A stretch of 7,676 nucleotides of DNA, taken from an uncultured bacterium (lineage in GTDB: Bacteria; Bacillota; Clostridia; Oscillospirales; Butyricicoccaceae). The translations under genes and the position numbers were made by a program. Of the stretch, positions 1 through 6,414 are shown one piece after another. The notes beneath the pieces were generated by a model. That model did not search any database and was not told the origin of the DNA. It was given only the letters and a program-made list of their open reading frames with translations. Each line of letters starts with the position of its first letter. Position 1 is the first letter of the stretch. The DNA is taken from contig CAJMOV010000087.1 in NCBI GenBank assembly GCA_905215125.1, positions 1-7,676 of the forward strand. Direction: 5' to 3'.

Positions 1-407
1 TTCACGCCGATACTCACAAGCGGAAACAGTCTCCGCGGAAGCGCATGGGGGCAGCAAAATATTATTATTACCCGAGCTATACGGCGGGCAGCCTGACGGT
101 GCTGGGCCGCTTCTTCCAGCGGGCGGAGATACTGATATCGGCGCCCTTCCTGCTGAGCGAGCTGGTCAAATCGTCCATCTGCCTGCTGTTTGCAAAAAAG
201 GCAGCCGAGCGGGTTTTGCCTGTGCGGCGCGGCACGGCGGCGGCGCTGTGCGCTTTGGCGGCGGGGCTGTCCCTCATCGGCACGGGCGGGGTCATTGAGC
301 TTATAGAGCCGCTGAAAAGCTATTCCGGCCTTGTCATCATTCCCCTGTTGGGGGTGCCGCTGCTCATGGCGCTGCTGACGGCGGGGAAGAAAGCGCCCAG
401 GCAGTAA
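1..407 (+). CDS. GerAB-type spore germination permease, C-terminal part (5' end outside window)
   Basis: GerAB-family proteins are inner-membrane subunits of spore germinant receptors, related to amino-acid permeases. Only the last 110-130 residues are in the window. The recognisable part starts at a YPSY motif (about position 69). It continues with LGRFFQRAEILI, matching the family pattern yPsy...i.lG.FiqR.Ei, and then three hydrophobic segments. The short tail KKAPRQ ends at TAA (405-407). The frame is open to the left edge, but residues before YPSY in this frame are K/R/H-rich and unlike a membrane protein. The +1 frame of the window (FTPILTSGNSLRGSAWG) looks more natural there. A one-base loss in the G-run at 47-51 or the A-run at 56-59 would explain this, so the gene may be frameshifted. 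An ATG at 45 is an internal codon, not a credible start. The family call rests on remembered motifs, not an alignment. Confidence 0.7.
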   Translation, partial: HADTHKRKQSPRKRMGAAKYYYYPSYTAGSLTVLGRFFQRAEILISAPFLLSELVKSSICLLFAKKAAERVLPVRRGTAAALCALAAGLSLIGTGGVIELIEPLKSYSGLVIIPLLGVPLLMALLTAGKKAPRQ

Positions 408-439
408 AAAGCGCCGGATCCATCGGATCCGGCGCTTTT
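407..439. terminator. Bidirectional intrinsic terminator between convergent genes
   Basis: A perfect 15-bp inverted repeat, AAAAGCGCCGGATCC (407-421) and GGATCCGGCGCTTTT (425-439), flanks a 3-base ATC loop. A GC-rich stem runs into T4 on the + strand and T5 on the - strand, so it can end transcription from both sides. It fills the gap between the TAA of the germination permease (405-407) and the stop of the convergent serine hydrolase (442-444). The left arm begins on the last base of the permease stop codon. Confidence 0.92.
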
Positions 440-441
440 GC

Positions 442-1344
442 CTATTTGACGTATTCAGCGTAAATATCGCGGGAAATTTCGGCCAGAAGGCTGTCGCTCA
501 AAAGGCCGTTTACGTTGCGGTCGTATTCCTCCTGGCTGGCGGCGTTGCCATTGTAGAACAGCGTCAGGATATAGTCGCCCTTGGGGGTGTAGACAATGCC
601 GACGTCGTTTGCGACGCGGTCCATGGTGCCGGTTTTGTGGGCGACCTCCGTCCCAGGGGGCAGGAATTTGGGGATGCGGGTATTGGTCTGGCATTGGAGC
701 ATGATGTTCAGCATTTCGTCGCAGACCCAGGGGGTGAAGAGCTTGCGCTCATAGACAAGGCGCAGGATTTTCATCATATCGTTCGGGCTGGTGGAGTCGT
801 TCTCCGGCGTCTGGCACAGGTAATAGGGGGCGCCGCAGAAGGACTTGCCGGCCTTTTCAGCGGCGGCGATGGCCTCGATGTCGTCCGCTTCAAAATAGCG
901 GGCGATGAGGGCTTTGCAGGACAGGTCGCATTTGGTTTTGGAGAGGGCGAGGGGCTGCAGGACGTTTTTGACGATATTGTCCCTTCCGACAAGGTCGAAG
1001 AGGAAATCGGTCGCCGTATTGTCGGAAATAATCATCATCAGGGTGGCGTAATCCTGAAGGGTGGGATTGAGGCCGGCGCCGAGATTGAACAAAACGCCAC
1101 TGCCGATGCTTTTGACCTCCTCGGTCAGGGCATGGCGATCGCTCATTTTAAAGCGGCCTTCCTGCGCCTGCCGGAACAGCTCGGCGAGGATGTAGACCTT
1201 GAAGGTGCTGGCGGAGGGAAACTCGTCGTCGCCAAGCAGGGTAAAGCTCTCGCCTGTTTGGAGGTCGGTAAAGCCGACGCCCAGCCTGCCGGTTACCCGG
1301 TCGCGGTATTTTTCCGCAACGGCGCGGATGTTCTGCGTTTTCAA
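442..1344 (-). CDS. Class A beta-lactamase-related serine hydrolase, no signal peptide
   Basis: The product is a penicillin-recognising serine hydrolase of the class A beta-lactamase fold (Beta-lactamase2-like), about 300 residues. From the TTG start the motifs are S46-T-F-K49 (nucleophile and general base), S107-D-N109 and K237-T-G-T. A DSTSP segment aligns with the D-T-T-x-P found after the omega loop in true beta-lactamases, but the E-x-x-L-N motif carrying Glu166 is not recognisable. Drug hydrolysis is therefore doubtful, and the substrate is unknown. No signal peptide or lipobox is seen, so the protein may be cytoplasmic or exported by another route. Start choice: AAAGGAG (1354-1360) directly abuts ATG 1353, which is too close. 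TTG at 1344 sits 9 bases away. If ATG 1353 is used, three residues are added. It is the last gene of the ABC operon, 46 bases after the preceding stop, and ends in UAG just before the terminator. Confidence 0.88.
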   Translation of the reverse strand: MKTQNIRAVAEKYRDRVTGRLGVGFTDLQTGESFTLLGDDEFPSASTFKVYILAELFRQAQEGRFKMSDRHALTEEVKSIGSGVLFNLGAGLNPTLQDYATLMMIISDNTATDFLFDLVGRDNIVKNVLQPLALSKTKCDLSCKALIARYFEADDIEAIAAAEKAGKSFCGAPYYLCQTPENDSTSPNDMMKILRLVYERKLFTPWVCDEMLNIMLQCQTNTRIPKFLPPGTEVAHKTGTMDRVANDVGIVYTPKGDYILTLFYNGNAASQEEYDRNVNGLLSDSLLAEISRDIYAEYVK

Positions 1345-1353
1345 GGGGACCAT

Positions 1354-1360
1354 CTCCTTT
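1354..1360 (-). promoter_or_regulatory. Ribosome binding site that favours a TTG start for the serine hydrolase
   Basis: On the - strand AAAGGAG is followed with zero spacing by ATG (1353-1351), then GTCCCC and TTG (1344-1342). A Shine-Dalgarno with no spacer cannot position the ATG well, while the TTG has a 9-base spacer. This is reasoning from spacing only. Confidence 0.6.
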
Positions 1361-1367
1361 TATTTTG

Positions 1368-1389
1368 GGCGGCGAATGGGAAAGCCGCC
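1368..1389 (-). promoter_or_regulatory. Small GC hairpin between ABC gene and serine hydrolase
   Basis: GGCGGC (1368-1373) and GCCGCC (1384-1389) form a 6-bp all-GC stem with a 10-base loop. It lies in the gap between the upstream ABC stop codon (1391-1393) and the hydrolase ribosome binding site. On the - strand it is followed by CAAAATAAAAGG, not a T-run, so it is not a terminator. It could protect the 3' end of the upstream message or tune the downstream gene, but chance is possible in GC-rich DNA. Confidence 0.3.
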
Positions 1390-1390
1390 G

Positions 1391-3196
1391 TTATTCTATT
1401 GTCATGGCGGTAAACAGCGAATGGTAATAGCCCTTTTGGGCCATCAGCTCGTCATGGGTGCCGCGCTCGGTGATTTTGCCCGAGCGCACGACGAGGATGA
1501 GGTCGGCATGCCGGATGGTGGACAGGCGGTGGGCGATGAGGAAGGAGGTGCGCCCGGTCAAAACGTGGCTGATGGCATTTTGAATGAGCCGCTCGGTCTC
1601 GGTGTCGATGCTGCTGGTGGCCTCGTCAAGCACGAAGATGGGCGGATCGGCCAGCATGGCGCGGGCAAAGGAGATAAGCTGCTTTTCACCCGTCGAAAGG
1701 CGGTCGCCCCCTTCGCCGACGTCGGTCTGGTAGCCGTTTTCCATGCGCCGGACAACCTCGTCGGCCGACACCAGGCGGGCCGCGGCGTACACCTCCTCGT
1801 CGGTGGCGTCAAGGCGGCCGTAGCGGATATTGTCCATGACGGTGCCGGAGAAGAGGTGGGGGGACTGCAGGACATAGCCCAGGTTGGAATGCAGCCACAG
1901 CTGGCTGCGTTCGCGGTAGTCGCGCCCGTCGATGAGCACACGGCCGCGCGTCGGCTCGAAAAAGCGGCAGGCCAGGTTGACCAGGGTGCTTTTGCCCGCG
2001 CCCGTCTCGCCGACGATGGCGACGTTCTGCCCGGCGGGAATTTTGAGGCAGAAATCCTCGAGGATATACTCGTCGCCGTCGGGGTACTTGAACCAGACGT
2101 GGTCAAATTCGATGTCGCCGCGCACGCTTTCCCAGTTTTCCTTTTTGGGGTGCAGCGCGTCGCCGTAGCGCTCGACGACTTCGGGGGCGTCGGTGATGTC
2201 GCACGGCTTTTCCAAAAGGGTGGTGACGCGCTCGATATTGGCCTGGGCCGAGATGACCTCGGCAAAGACGCGGGCCATCTGCTGCACCGGCTCCAGGATG
2301 CCGAGGGCGTAGGAGACAAAGGCGGACAGCACGCCGAACTCCAGCATCTGTTCCATGACGAGATAGCCGCCCTGCTGCAGCACAAGGGCCGCTGCCAGCG
2401 AACCGAAGAAGAGCACGATGGGGATGAACATGGCGTTGAGCATGGTAGAGTGCATGGAGGCATGGTACATCTTGTCGGTCAGCTGGGCAAAGTCGCGGTC
2501 GTTTTTCTCTTCGATGACGAGGGTTTTGCTTGTTTTGGCGCCGGTGATGCCCTCGTTGTATGCGCCGGTGATGCGGGAGTTGACGGCGCGCACGCGGCGG
2601 TTGGTGCGCAGGATACGGCTTTGGAACAGCCCTGTGATGACGGCGATGACCGGCACGACCAGCATGACAAGCAGGGCGAGGCGGACGTTGAGCAGCAGCA
2701 TGGCGCCGAACACGCCGATGATATAGGCCACGGCCCAGAACAGGTCGACAAGGCTCCACGCCACAATGCCGCTGATGCGGTTGGTGTCGCTCATGACGCG
2801 GGCGAGGATATAGCCGACGGGGGTCTGGTTGTAGTAGGAGAAGGAAAGCTCCTGCAAATGGACGAAGCAGGCCCGCTTGAGGGCGCGGCCCAGGCTCATT
2901 TCCAGCACCATGGAGGTGCGGGAGAAGATGACGACGATAACACCCTGCGCGATGAGGACGGCGGCGTAGACGGCGGCGAACAGGGGCAAGCCCTGCGCCG
3001 TCTGCGGGGTGATGAAGGTGTCAATGGCGTAGCGCTGGAACAGGGGCATGGCGATATCGACCCCGGCGATGGCCACCATGAGCACGACGAGGGTGAGGAG
3101 CTTATTTTTATAGGGCCGGATGAAGGGCCACAGCTTTTTCCAGACGCCGGCGCTGAAGGAAGCGCGGGTGTCGTTCTGGCGGATGTCTTCGGTCAT
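1391..3196 (-). CDS. ABC exporter half-transporter with canonical catalytic Glu (heterodimer subunit)
   Basis: This is a 601-residue fusion of a six-helix exporter transmembrane domain (about residues 30-320) and an ATP-binding domain (about 360-595). Visible motifs are Walker A GETGAGKST (396-404), Q-loop Gln444, Walker B IFVLDE with catalytic Glu525, SSID D-loop and H-loop His556. The signature motif is degenerate: LSTGE (500-504) instead of LSGGQ. The partner gene shows the opposite pattern, with normal LSGGQ but Asp in place of the catalytic Glu. In heterodimeric exporters of the TM287/288, BmrCD and LmrCD kind this gives one working and one degenerate ATP site. The likely role is efflux of drugs, lipids or peptides across the cytoplasmic membrane; the substrate cannot be read from sequence. 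ATG 3196 overlaps the partner's TGA (ATGA, translational coupling) and has AAGGGGG (3206-3212) 9 bases upstream. Confidence 0.93.
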   Translation of the reverse strand: MTEDIRQNDTRASFSAGVWKKLWPFIRPYKNKLLTLVVLMVAIAGVDIAMPLFQRYAIDTFITPQTAQGLPLFAAVYAAVLIAQGVIVVIFSRTSMVLEMSLGRALKRACFVHLQELSFSYYNQTPVGYILARVMSDTNRISGIVAWSLVDLFWAVAYIIGVFGAMLLLNVRLALLVMLVVPVIAVITGLFQSRILRTNRRVRAVNSRITGAYNEGITGAKTSKTLVIEEKNDRDFAQLTDKMYHASMHSTMLNAMFIPIVLFFGSLAAALVLQQGGYLVMEQMLEFGVLSAFVSYALGILEPVQQMARVFAEVISAQANIERVTTLLEKPCDITDAPEVVERYGDALHPKKENWESVRGDIEFDHVWFKYPDGDEYILEDFCLKIPAGQNVAIVGETGAGKSTLVNLACRFFEPTRGRVLIDGRDYRERSQLWLHSNLGYVLQSPHLFSGTVMDNIRYGRLDATDEEVYAAARLVSADEVVRRMENGYQTDVGEGGDRLSTGEKQLISFARAMLADPPIFVLDEATSSIDTETERLIQNAISHVLTGRTSFLIAHRLSTIRHADLILVVRSGKITERGTHDELMAQKGYYHSLFTAMTIE

Positions 3197-5013
3197 TGCG
3201 CCTGTCCCCCTTCCGCGCTGTCGCGCTGCATTTCAAAGACGCGCTGATAGACGCCGGGGCGGCTTATCAGCTCGTGATGGGCGCCGATGTCGGACACCCT
3301 GCCGTTTTCCAATACCAGGATGCAGTCGGCGTACATCAGGGTATTGATGCGGTGCGATATCAGAACGACGGTGGCGTCGCCGGTGCTTTTGCGCAGGGAA
3401 TCGCGGATGCGCGCGTCGGTTTCCAGGTCGACGGCCGACAGGGAATCGTCAAAGACCAGAATAGGGGCGTCGAGCATCAGGGTGCGGGCGATGGCGACGC
3501 GCTGCTTCTGCCCGCCTGAAAGAGTGACGCCGCGTTCGCCGACCATGGTGTCATACCCGCTTGTGAAGGAAAGGATAGACTGGTCGATATCGGCAATTTC
3601 GGCGCTGCGGCGGATGTGCTCCATCGAGCCGTCACGGGCCGCGATAGCGATATTTTGCTCGATGGTCTTGGAAAAGAGGAAGGGCTCCTGTAAAACGACG
3701 CCGACGTTTCGGCGCAGGTAATCGCGGTCAATATCCCGCAGGTCGACGCCGCCGATGGTGATGCGCCCGCCGTCCTCCGGCAGGTCGTACAGGCGGTTGA
3801 GCAGATAGGTAATGGTAGATTTGCCCGACCCTGTGGCGCCCAGGATGCCGAAGGTGGTGCCCTTTTTGATGGTAAAGCTGAGGTCCTTGAGCACGGGCTG
3901 GTCCTCATACCGGAAGGAGACGTGGTCAAAAACAATATCGGCGGAGAGGTCGGGCCTTTGAGCGTCCGGCTCTTCCTGCTCGGCCTCGGCGCAGAGGATT
4001 TCGTTGAGACGGCGCAGCGAGACGCCGGTTTTGCTCATTTCCGACAGGGTGCGGCCCAGGGAACGCACCGGCCAGGCGAGGGTCTGATTATAGGAAACAA
4101 AGACGAGGAATTCGCCCAGCGTGATTTCGCCCCTTACGGCGAACAGCGCGCCGAAAACGATGACGGTCAGCACCTGCAGACCGGTGACGACGTCGCCCAG
4201 GCCCCAGTAGGCGCCGAGGGTATAGCCGAGATCGATCCATTTGCGGGCAAAAGTATTGTTCTTTTCGTCAAACCGTTCGACTTCGTACTGCTCGCGGCCA
4301 AAGGCGCGCACGACGCGCACGCCGGTCAGGTTTTCCTGCACAGTGACCATCAGCTCGCCCTCCGCTTCGTCGGCGGCGAGAAACTGGCGCGAGATGCGCG
4401 AATAATAAATGCCGGAATAGAGCATGACGACAGGCACGAAAATGAGGGCGATGAGGGACAGCTTGACGTTCATGGAAAACATGAGGGCCAGCGCCGTCAG
4501 CACAAGTATGGCGGTGCGCACCACTTCGATGAGCTGGCCGGCGATGAAGTTGCGCACGACGTCGACGTCGCTGGTACAGCGCTGGATGATATCGCCCGTC
4601 TGATTGCGGGTGTGCCAGGAAAAGGGCAGGCGCTGGACATGGGAAAACAGGGTATTGCGCAGGGAGCGTACAAGCCCTTCCGTCCCGCGGGCGACCCCCA
4701 TGCGCGACAGGAAATTGAAAAGGCCGGACAGCAGGGAAAAGACGACGACAAACAAAGCGCACAGCAAAAGGTGAGTGCGCAGAAAACCGCGGCCGCCGGT
4801 CTCTTCAATGGCGCGGACGGCAAAATCGGGCAGGGCAAAGGGAACGTCGCCAATGACCGAGTCGACAGTGATGCGGATGACCTGGGGCATGAGGAACTGA
4901 AACAGGATGCTCAGCGCGCTGGCCGCGACGGCGAGAATGAAAAAGCGCTTGAACCCGTGGGCAAAGCGCAGGAGCATCCGGCTTGTACGCTGATCTCTCT
5001 GATATTCCGGCAT
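3193..5013 (-). CDS. ABC exporter half-transporter with degenerate ATP site (heterodimer subunit)
   Basis: This 606-residue exporter has its transmembrane domain at about residues 20-330 and its ATP-binding domain at about 358-595. Motifs are Walker A GATGSGKST (392-400), Q-loop Gln442, intact signature LSGGQ (498-502), Walker B ILVFDD and H-loop His554. The residue after the Walker B Asp is Asp523, not the catalytic Glu, so its own ATP site should hydrolyse poorly. It complements the downstream partner, whose Glu is intact and signature degenerate, which strongly suggests an obligate heterodimer. Start choice: the reading frame extends to ATG 5106, but that leader is not conserved-looking. 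ATG 5013 (MPEYQRDQ) has a perfect AAGGAG (5021-5026) 7 bases upstream. It is the first gene of a three-gene operon; its TGA overlaps the next ATG by 4 bases. Exported substrate unknown. Confidence 0.93.
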   Translation of the reverse strand: MPEYQRDQRTSRMLLRFAHGFKRFFILAVAASALSILFQFLMPQVIRITVDSVIGDVPFALPDFAVRAIEETGGRGFLRTHLLLCALFVVVFSLLSGLFNFLSRMGVARGTEGLVRSLRNTLFSHVQRLPFSWHTRNQTGDIIQRCTSDVDVVRNFIAGQLIEVVRTAILVLTALALMFSMNVKLSLIALIFVPVVMLYSGIYYSRISRQFLAADEAEGELMVTVQENLTGVRVVRAFGREQYEVERFDEKNNTFARKWIDLGYTLGAYWGLGDVVTGLQVLTVIVFGALFAVRGEITLGEFLVFVSYNQTLAWPVRSLGRTLSEMSKTGVSLRRLNEILCAEAEQEEPDAQRPDLSADIVFDHVSFRYEDQPVLKDLSFTIKKGTTFGILGATGSGKSTITYLLNRLYDLPEDGGRITIGGVDLRDIDRDYLRRNVGVVLQEPFLFSKTIEQNIAIAARDGSMEHIRRSAEIADIDQSILSFTSGYDTMVGERGVTLSGGQKQRVAIARTLMLDAPILVFDDSLSAVDLETDARIRDSLRKSTGDATVVLISHRINTLMYADCILVLENGRVSDIGAHHELISRPGVYQRVFEMQRDSAEGGQAQ

Positions 5014-5077
5014 GATAGTTCTCCTTGAAAAAGAGTATGGGTGTCCGGCAGGGAAACAGACGGGGCTGCTTTCTTTC

Positions 5078-5106
5078 ATTGTGCCATGTTTTGCCGGAAA
5101 AAGCAA
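5078..5106 (-). promoter_or_regulatory. Candidate promoter for the ABC exporter operon
   Basis: On the - strand TTGCTT (5101-5106) and CACAAT (5078-5083) are separated by 17 bases, a fair sigma-A type pair (about 3/6 and 4/6 matches). Transcription would begin near 5070, giving a leader of roughly 57 bases before ATG 5013. The repeats TCCGGCA (5044-5050) and TGCCGGA (5092-5098) lie on either side of the -10. This is weak evidence, read by eye. Confidence 0.35.
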
Positions 5107-5150
5107 GGGGGCGGGCCAGGGGGATGCTGGAGAGGGGATGGGATGAGGGG
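5107..5150 (+). repeat. Array of G-runs in the divergent intergenic region
   Basis: Six runs of three to five G occur in 44 bases on the + strand (5107-5111, 5113-5115, 5119-5123, 5134-5137, 5140-5142, 5147-5150). Loops between runs are 1, 3, 10, 2 and 4 bases. The tract has quadruplex potential and lies just upstream of the candidate -35 of the ABC operon and ahead of the ftsH promoter region. It may simply be a purine-rich spacer. Confidence 0.4.
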
Positions 5151-5155
5151 AGGAT

Positions 5156-5184
5156 TTTGTTCACAAATTCACATATTATTCACC
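5156..5184 (+). promoter_or_regulatory. TTCAC direct repeats and short palindrome, possible operator for ftsH
   Basis: TTCACA (5160-5165), TTCACA (5168-5173) and TTCACC (5179-5184) repeat within 25 bases of an AT-rich island in GC-rich DNA. TTTGT-TC-ACAAA (5156-5167) is also an imperfect palindrome. They lie just upstream of the -10-like TATAAT at 5205, where a regulator would bind. The repeats do not match the CIRCE element or the CtsR heptad (GGTCAAA), so no known heat-shock regulator can be assigned. Confidence 0.35.
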
Positions 5185-5210
5185 CATACAGATACGCAGC
5201 CCATTATAAT
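5179..5210 (+). promoter_or_regulatory. Candidate ftsH promoter
   Basis: A perfect -10 hexamer TATAAT lies at 5205-5210, 26 bases before the ftsH ATG. No good TTGACA is at the standard distance. The nearest -35-like word, TTCACC (5179-5184), leaves a long 20-base spacer, so the promoter may depend on an activator or be non-canonical. Confidence 0.5.
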
Positions 5211-5235
5211 AAGGAGAAAAGAGAGGAGTTTTGCC

Positions 5236-5382
5236 ATGAATCAGGATAAGAAGCCTTCCAGATCCATATTTCATTATTACCTGGTCATTCTGCTCATTGT
5301 TATGCTGCTCAACGCGCTGGTCTTCCCGCGGATGATGAGTGGCGACATTGTCACCGTCGACTACGGCACGTTTACCCGCTAG
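5236..5382 (+). CDS. FtsH fragment 1: TM1 and start of outer domain, ends at UAG codon 49
   Basis: The first 48 residues can be translated from the good ribosome binding site at 5224-5228. The peptide has a short basic N-terminus, one hydrophobic helix (about 11-34) and the segment GDIVTVDYGTFTR. On its own it would be a small single-span membrane peptide with no catalytic part. It is the N-terminal piece of the interrupted gene, not an independent gene. Confidence 0.5.
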   Translation: MNQDKKPSRSIFHYYLVILLIVMLLNALVFPRMMSGDIVTVDYGTFTR

Positions 5383-5384
5383 CT

Positions 5385-5394
5385 GGAGGAGGGG
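5385..5394 (+). promoter_or_regulatory. Shine-Dalgarno-like AGGAGG just after the first UAG of ftsH
   Basis: GGAGGAGGGG (5385-5394) begins 3 bases after UAG codon 49 and contains a full AGGAGG (5387-5392). The next possible start, GTG 5407, is 14 bases past it and ATG 5413 is 20 bases past it, both longer than ideal. The bases encode the common FtsH residues LEEGK, so the match may be a by-product of codon choice. It could still allow reinitiation. Confidence 0.3.
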
Positions 5395-5406
5395 AAAATC
5401 ACGACG

Positions 5407-6369
5407 GTGGAGATGGACGAGACGGGCACCACCATCTACTACCTGAAGGAGGACCCCGACAAGCTGGGGGAAGGGGAGGTGCCGACCATTTACGCCGTCG
5501 GCGCGTGGCCGAACGACGTCAGCCTGGCGGACAGGCTCAATGAGTCGGGCGTCACCTTCTCCAAGGTGGTGCCGCAGGAAAACTCGCCCCTGGTTGACTT
5601 TTTGCTGACGTGGGTGCTGCCCATCGGGCTGATGGTTCTGTTCATGAACCTGTTGATGCGAGGTATGCAAAAGCGTATGGGGGGCAACGCACTGGCGCTG
5701 GGCAAATCCAACGCCAAGATTTACGTTTCGGCGCAGACCGGAAAAACCTTTGATGACGTCGCCGGTCAGGACGAGGCTAAGGAGGCGCTGATGGAGATCG
5801 TCGATTACCTGCATGCGCCGCAGAAATACCGTGAAATCGGTGCGCACATGCCCAAGGGGGCGCTGCTGGTCGGCCCGCCGGGTACCGGCAAGACCCTTCT
5901 GGCAAAAGCCGTCGCCGGCGAAGCGGGTGTGCCCTTCTTCTCCATTTCCGGGTCGGAGTTTGTCGAAATGTTCGTCGGTATGGGCGCGGCGCGCGTGCGC
6001 GACCTGTTCAAGCAGGCGCAGGAAAAGGCGCCGTGCATTATCTTTATCGACGAAATTGACACCATCGGCAAAAAGCGCGACAGCTCGGGCGTCGGCGGCA
6101 ACGACGAGCGCGAGCAGACGCTCAACCAGCTTCTGGCCGAAATGGACGGGTTTGACGGGGGTAGCGGCGTCGTCATCCTGGCCGCGACCAACCGGCCGGA
6201 GACGCTGGATAAGGCCCTTTTGCGGCCGGGGCGCTTTGACAGGCGTATCCCTGTCGAGCTGCCTGATTTGCAGGGGCGTATCGCCATTCTGAACGTCCAC
6301 GCCAAGGACGTCAAGATGAGCGGAAGCGTCGATATGGCGCCGGTGGCGCGGGCGACGTCGGGCGCGTAG
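5407..6369 (+). CDS. FtsH fragment 2: TM2 and AAA ATPase core, ends at UAG codon 378
   Basis: This piece of up to 320 residues runs from GTG 5407 (codon 58) to the second UAG. It contains the rest of the outer domain, TM2 and the AAA large subdomain with Walker A, pore loop, Walker B, sensor Asn and arginine fingers. It stops at the start of the AAA small (lid) subdomain, so nucleotide handling and hexamer assembly should be impaired. Translation would require reinitiation at GTG 5407 or UAG read-through. Confidence 0.55.
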   Translation: MEMDETGTTIYYLKEDPDKLGEGEVPTIYAVGAWPNDVSLADRLNESGVTFSKVVPQENSPLVDFLLTWVLPIGLMVLFMNLLMRGMQKRMGGNALALGKSNAKIYVSAQTGKTFDDVAGQDEAKEALMEIVDYLHAPQKYREIGAHMPKGALLVGPPGTGKTLLAKAVAGEAGVPFFSISGSEFVEMFVGMGAARVRDLFKQAQEKAPCIIFIDEIDTIGKKRDSSGVGGNDEREQTLNQLLAEMDGFDGGSGVVILAATNRPETLDKALLRPGRFDRRIPVELPDLQGRIAILNVHAKDVKMSGSVDMAPVARATSGA

Positions 6370-6414
6370 GGTGCAGAGCTTGCCAATATCATCAACGAAG
6401 CGGCGCTGCGCGCC

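Noticed and set aside
637..1413. Open frame of 258 codons antisense to the serine hydrolase
   Set aside because: Gly/Ala/Asp/Val-rich shadow sequence opposite the SxxK, SDN and KTG motifs of the true gene.
1199..3247. Open frame of 682 codons antisense to the downstream ABC gene
   Set aside because: It is rich in His/Asp/Gly/Gln, has no domain or ribosome binding site, and mirrors the coding bias of the real ABC gene on the other strand.
3922..5028. Open frame of 368 codons antisense to the upstream ABC gene
   Set aside because: No family resemblance or start signal; it is a shadow of the conserved exporter gene.
5044..5098. Inverted repeat TCCGGCA / TGCCGGA 41 bases apart in the divergent region
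   Set aside because: Seven-base arms at this distance are likely by chance in GC-rich DNA; noted only in the promoter entry.
5014..5106. Upstream extension of the first ABC gene to ATG 5106
   Set aside because: A perfect AAGGAG with 7-base spacing marks ATG 5013. The extra 31 residues look unrelated to exporter N-termini and overlap the candidate promoter.
5041..5235. Upstream extension of ftsH to ATG 5041
   Set aside because: The added residues are low-complexity and cross the G-run and promoter region; ATG 5236 has a good ribosome binding site.
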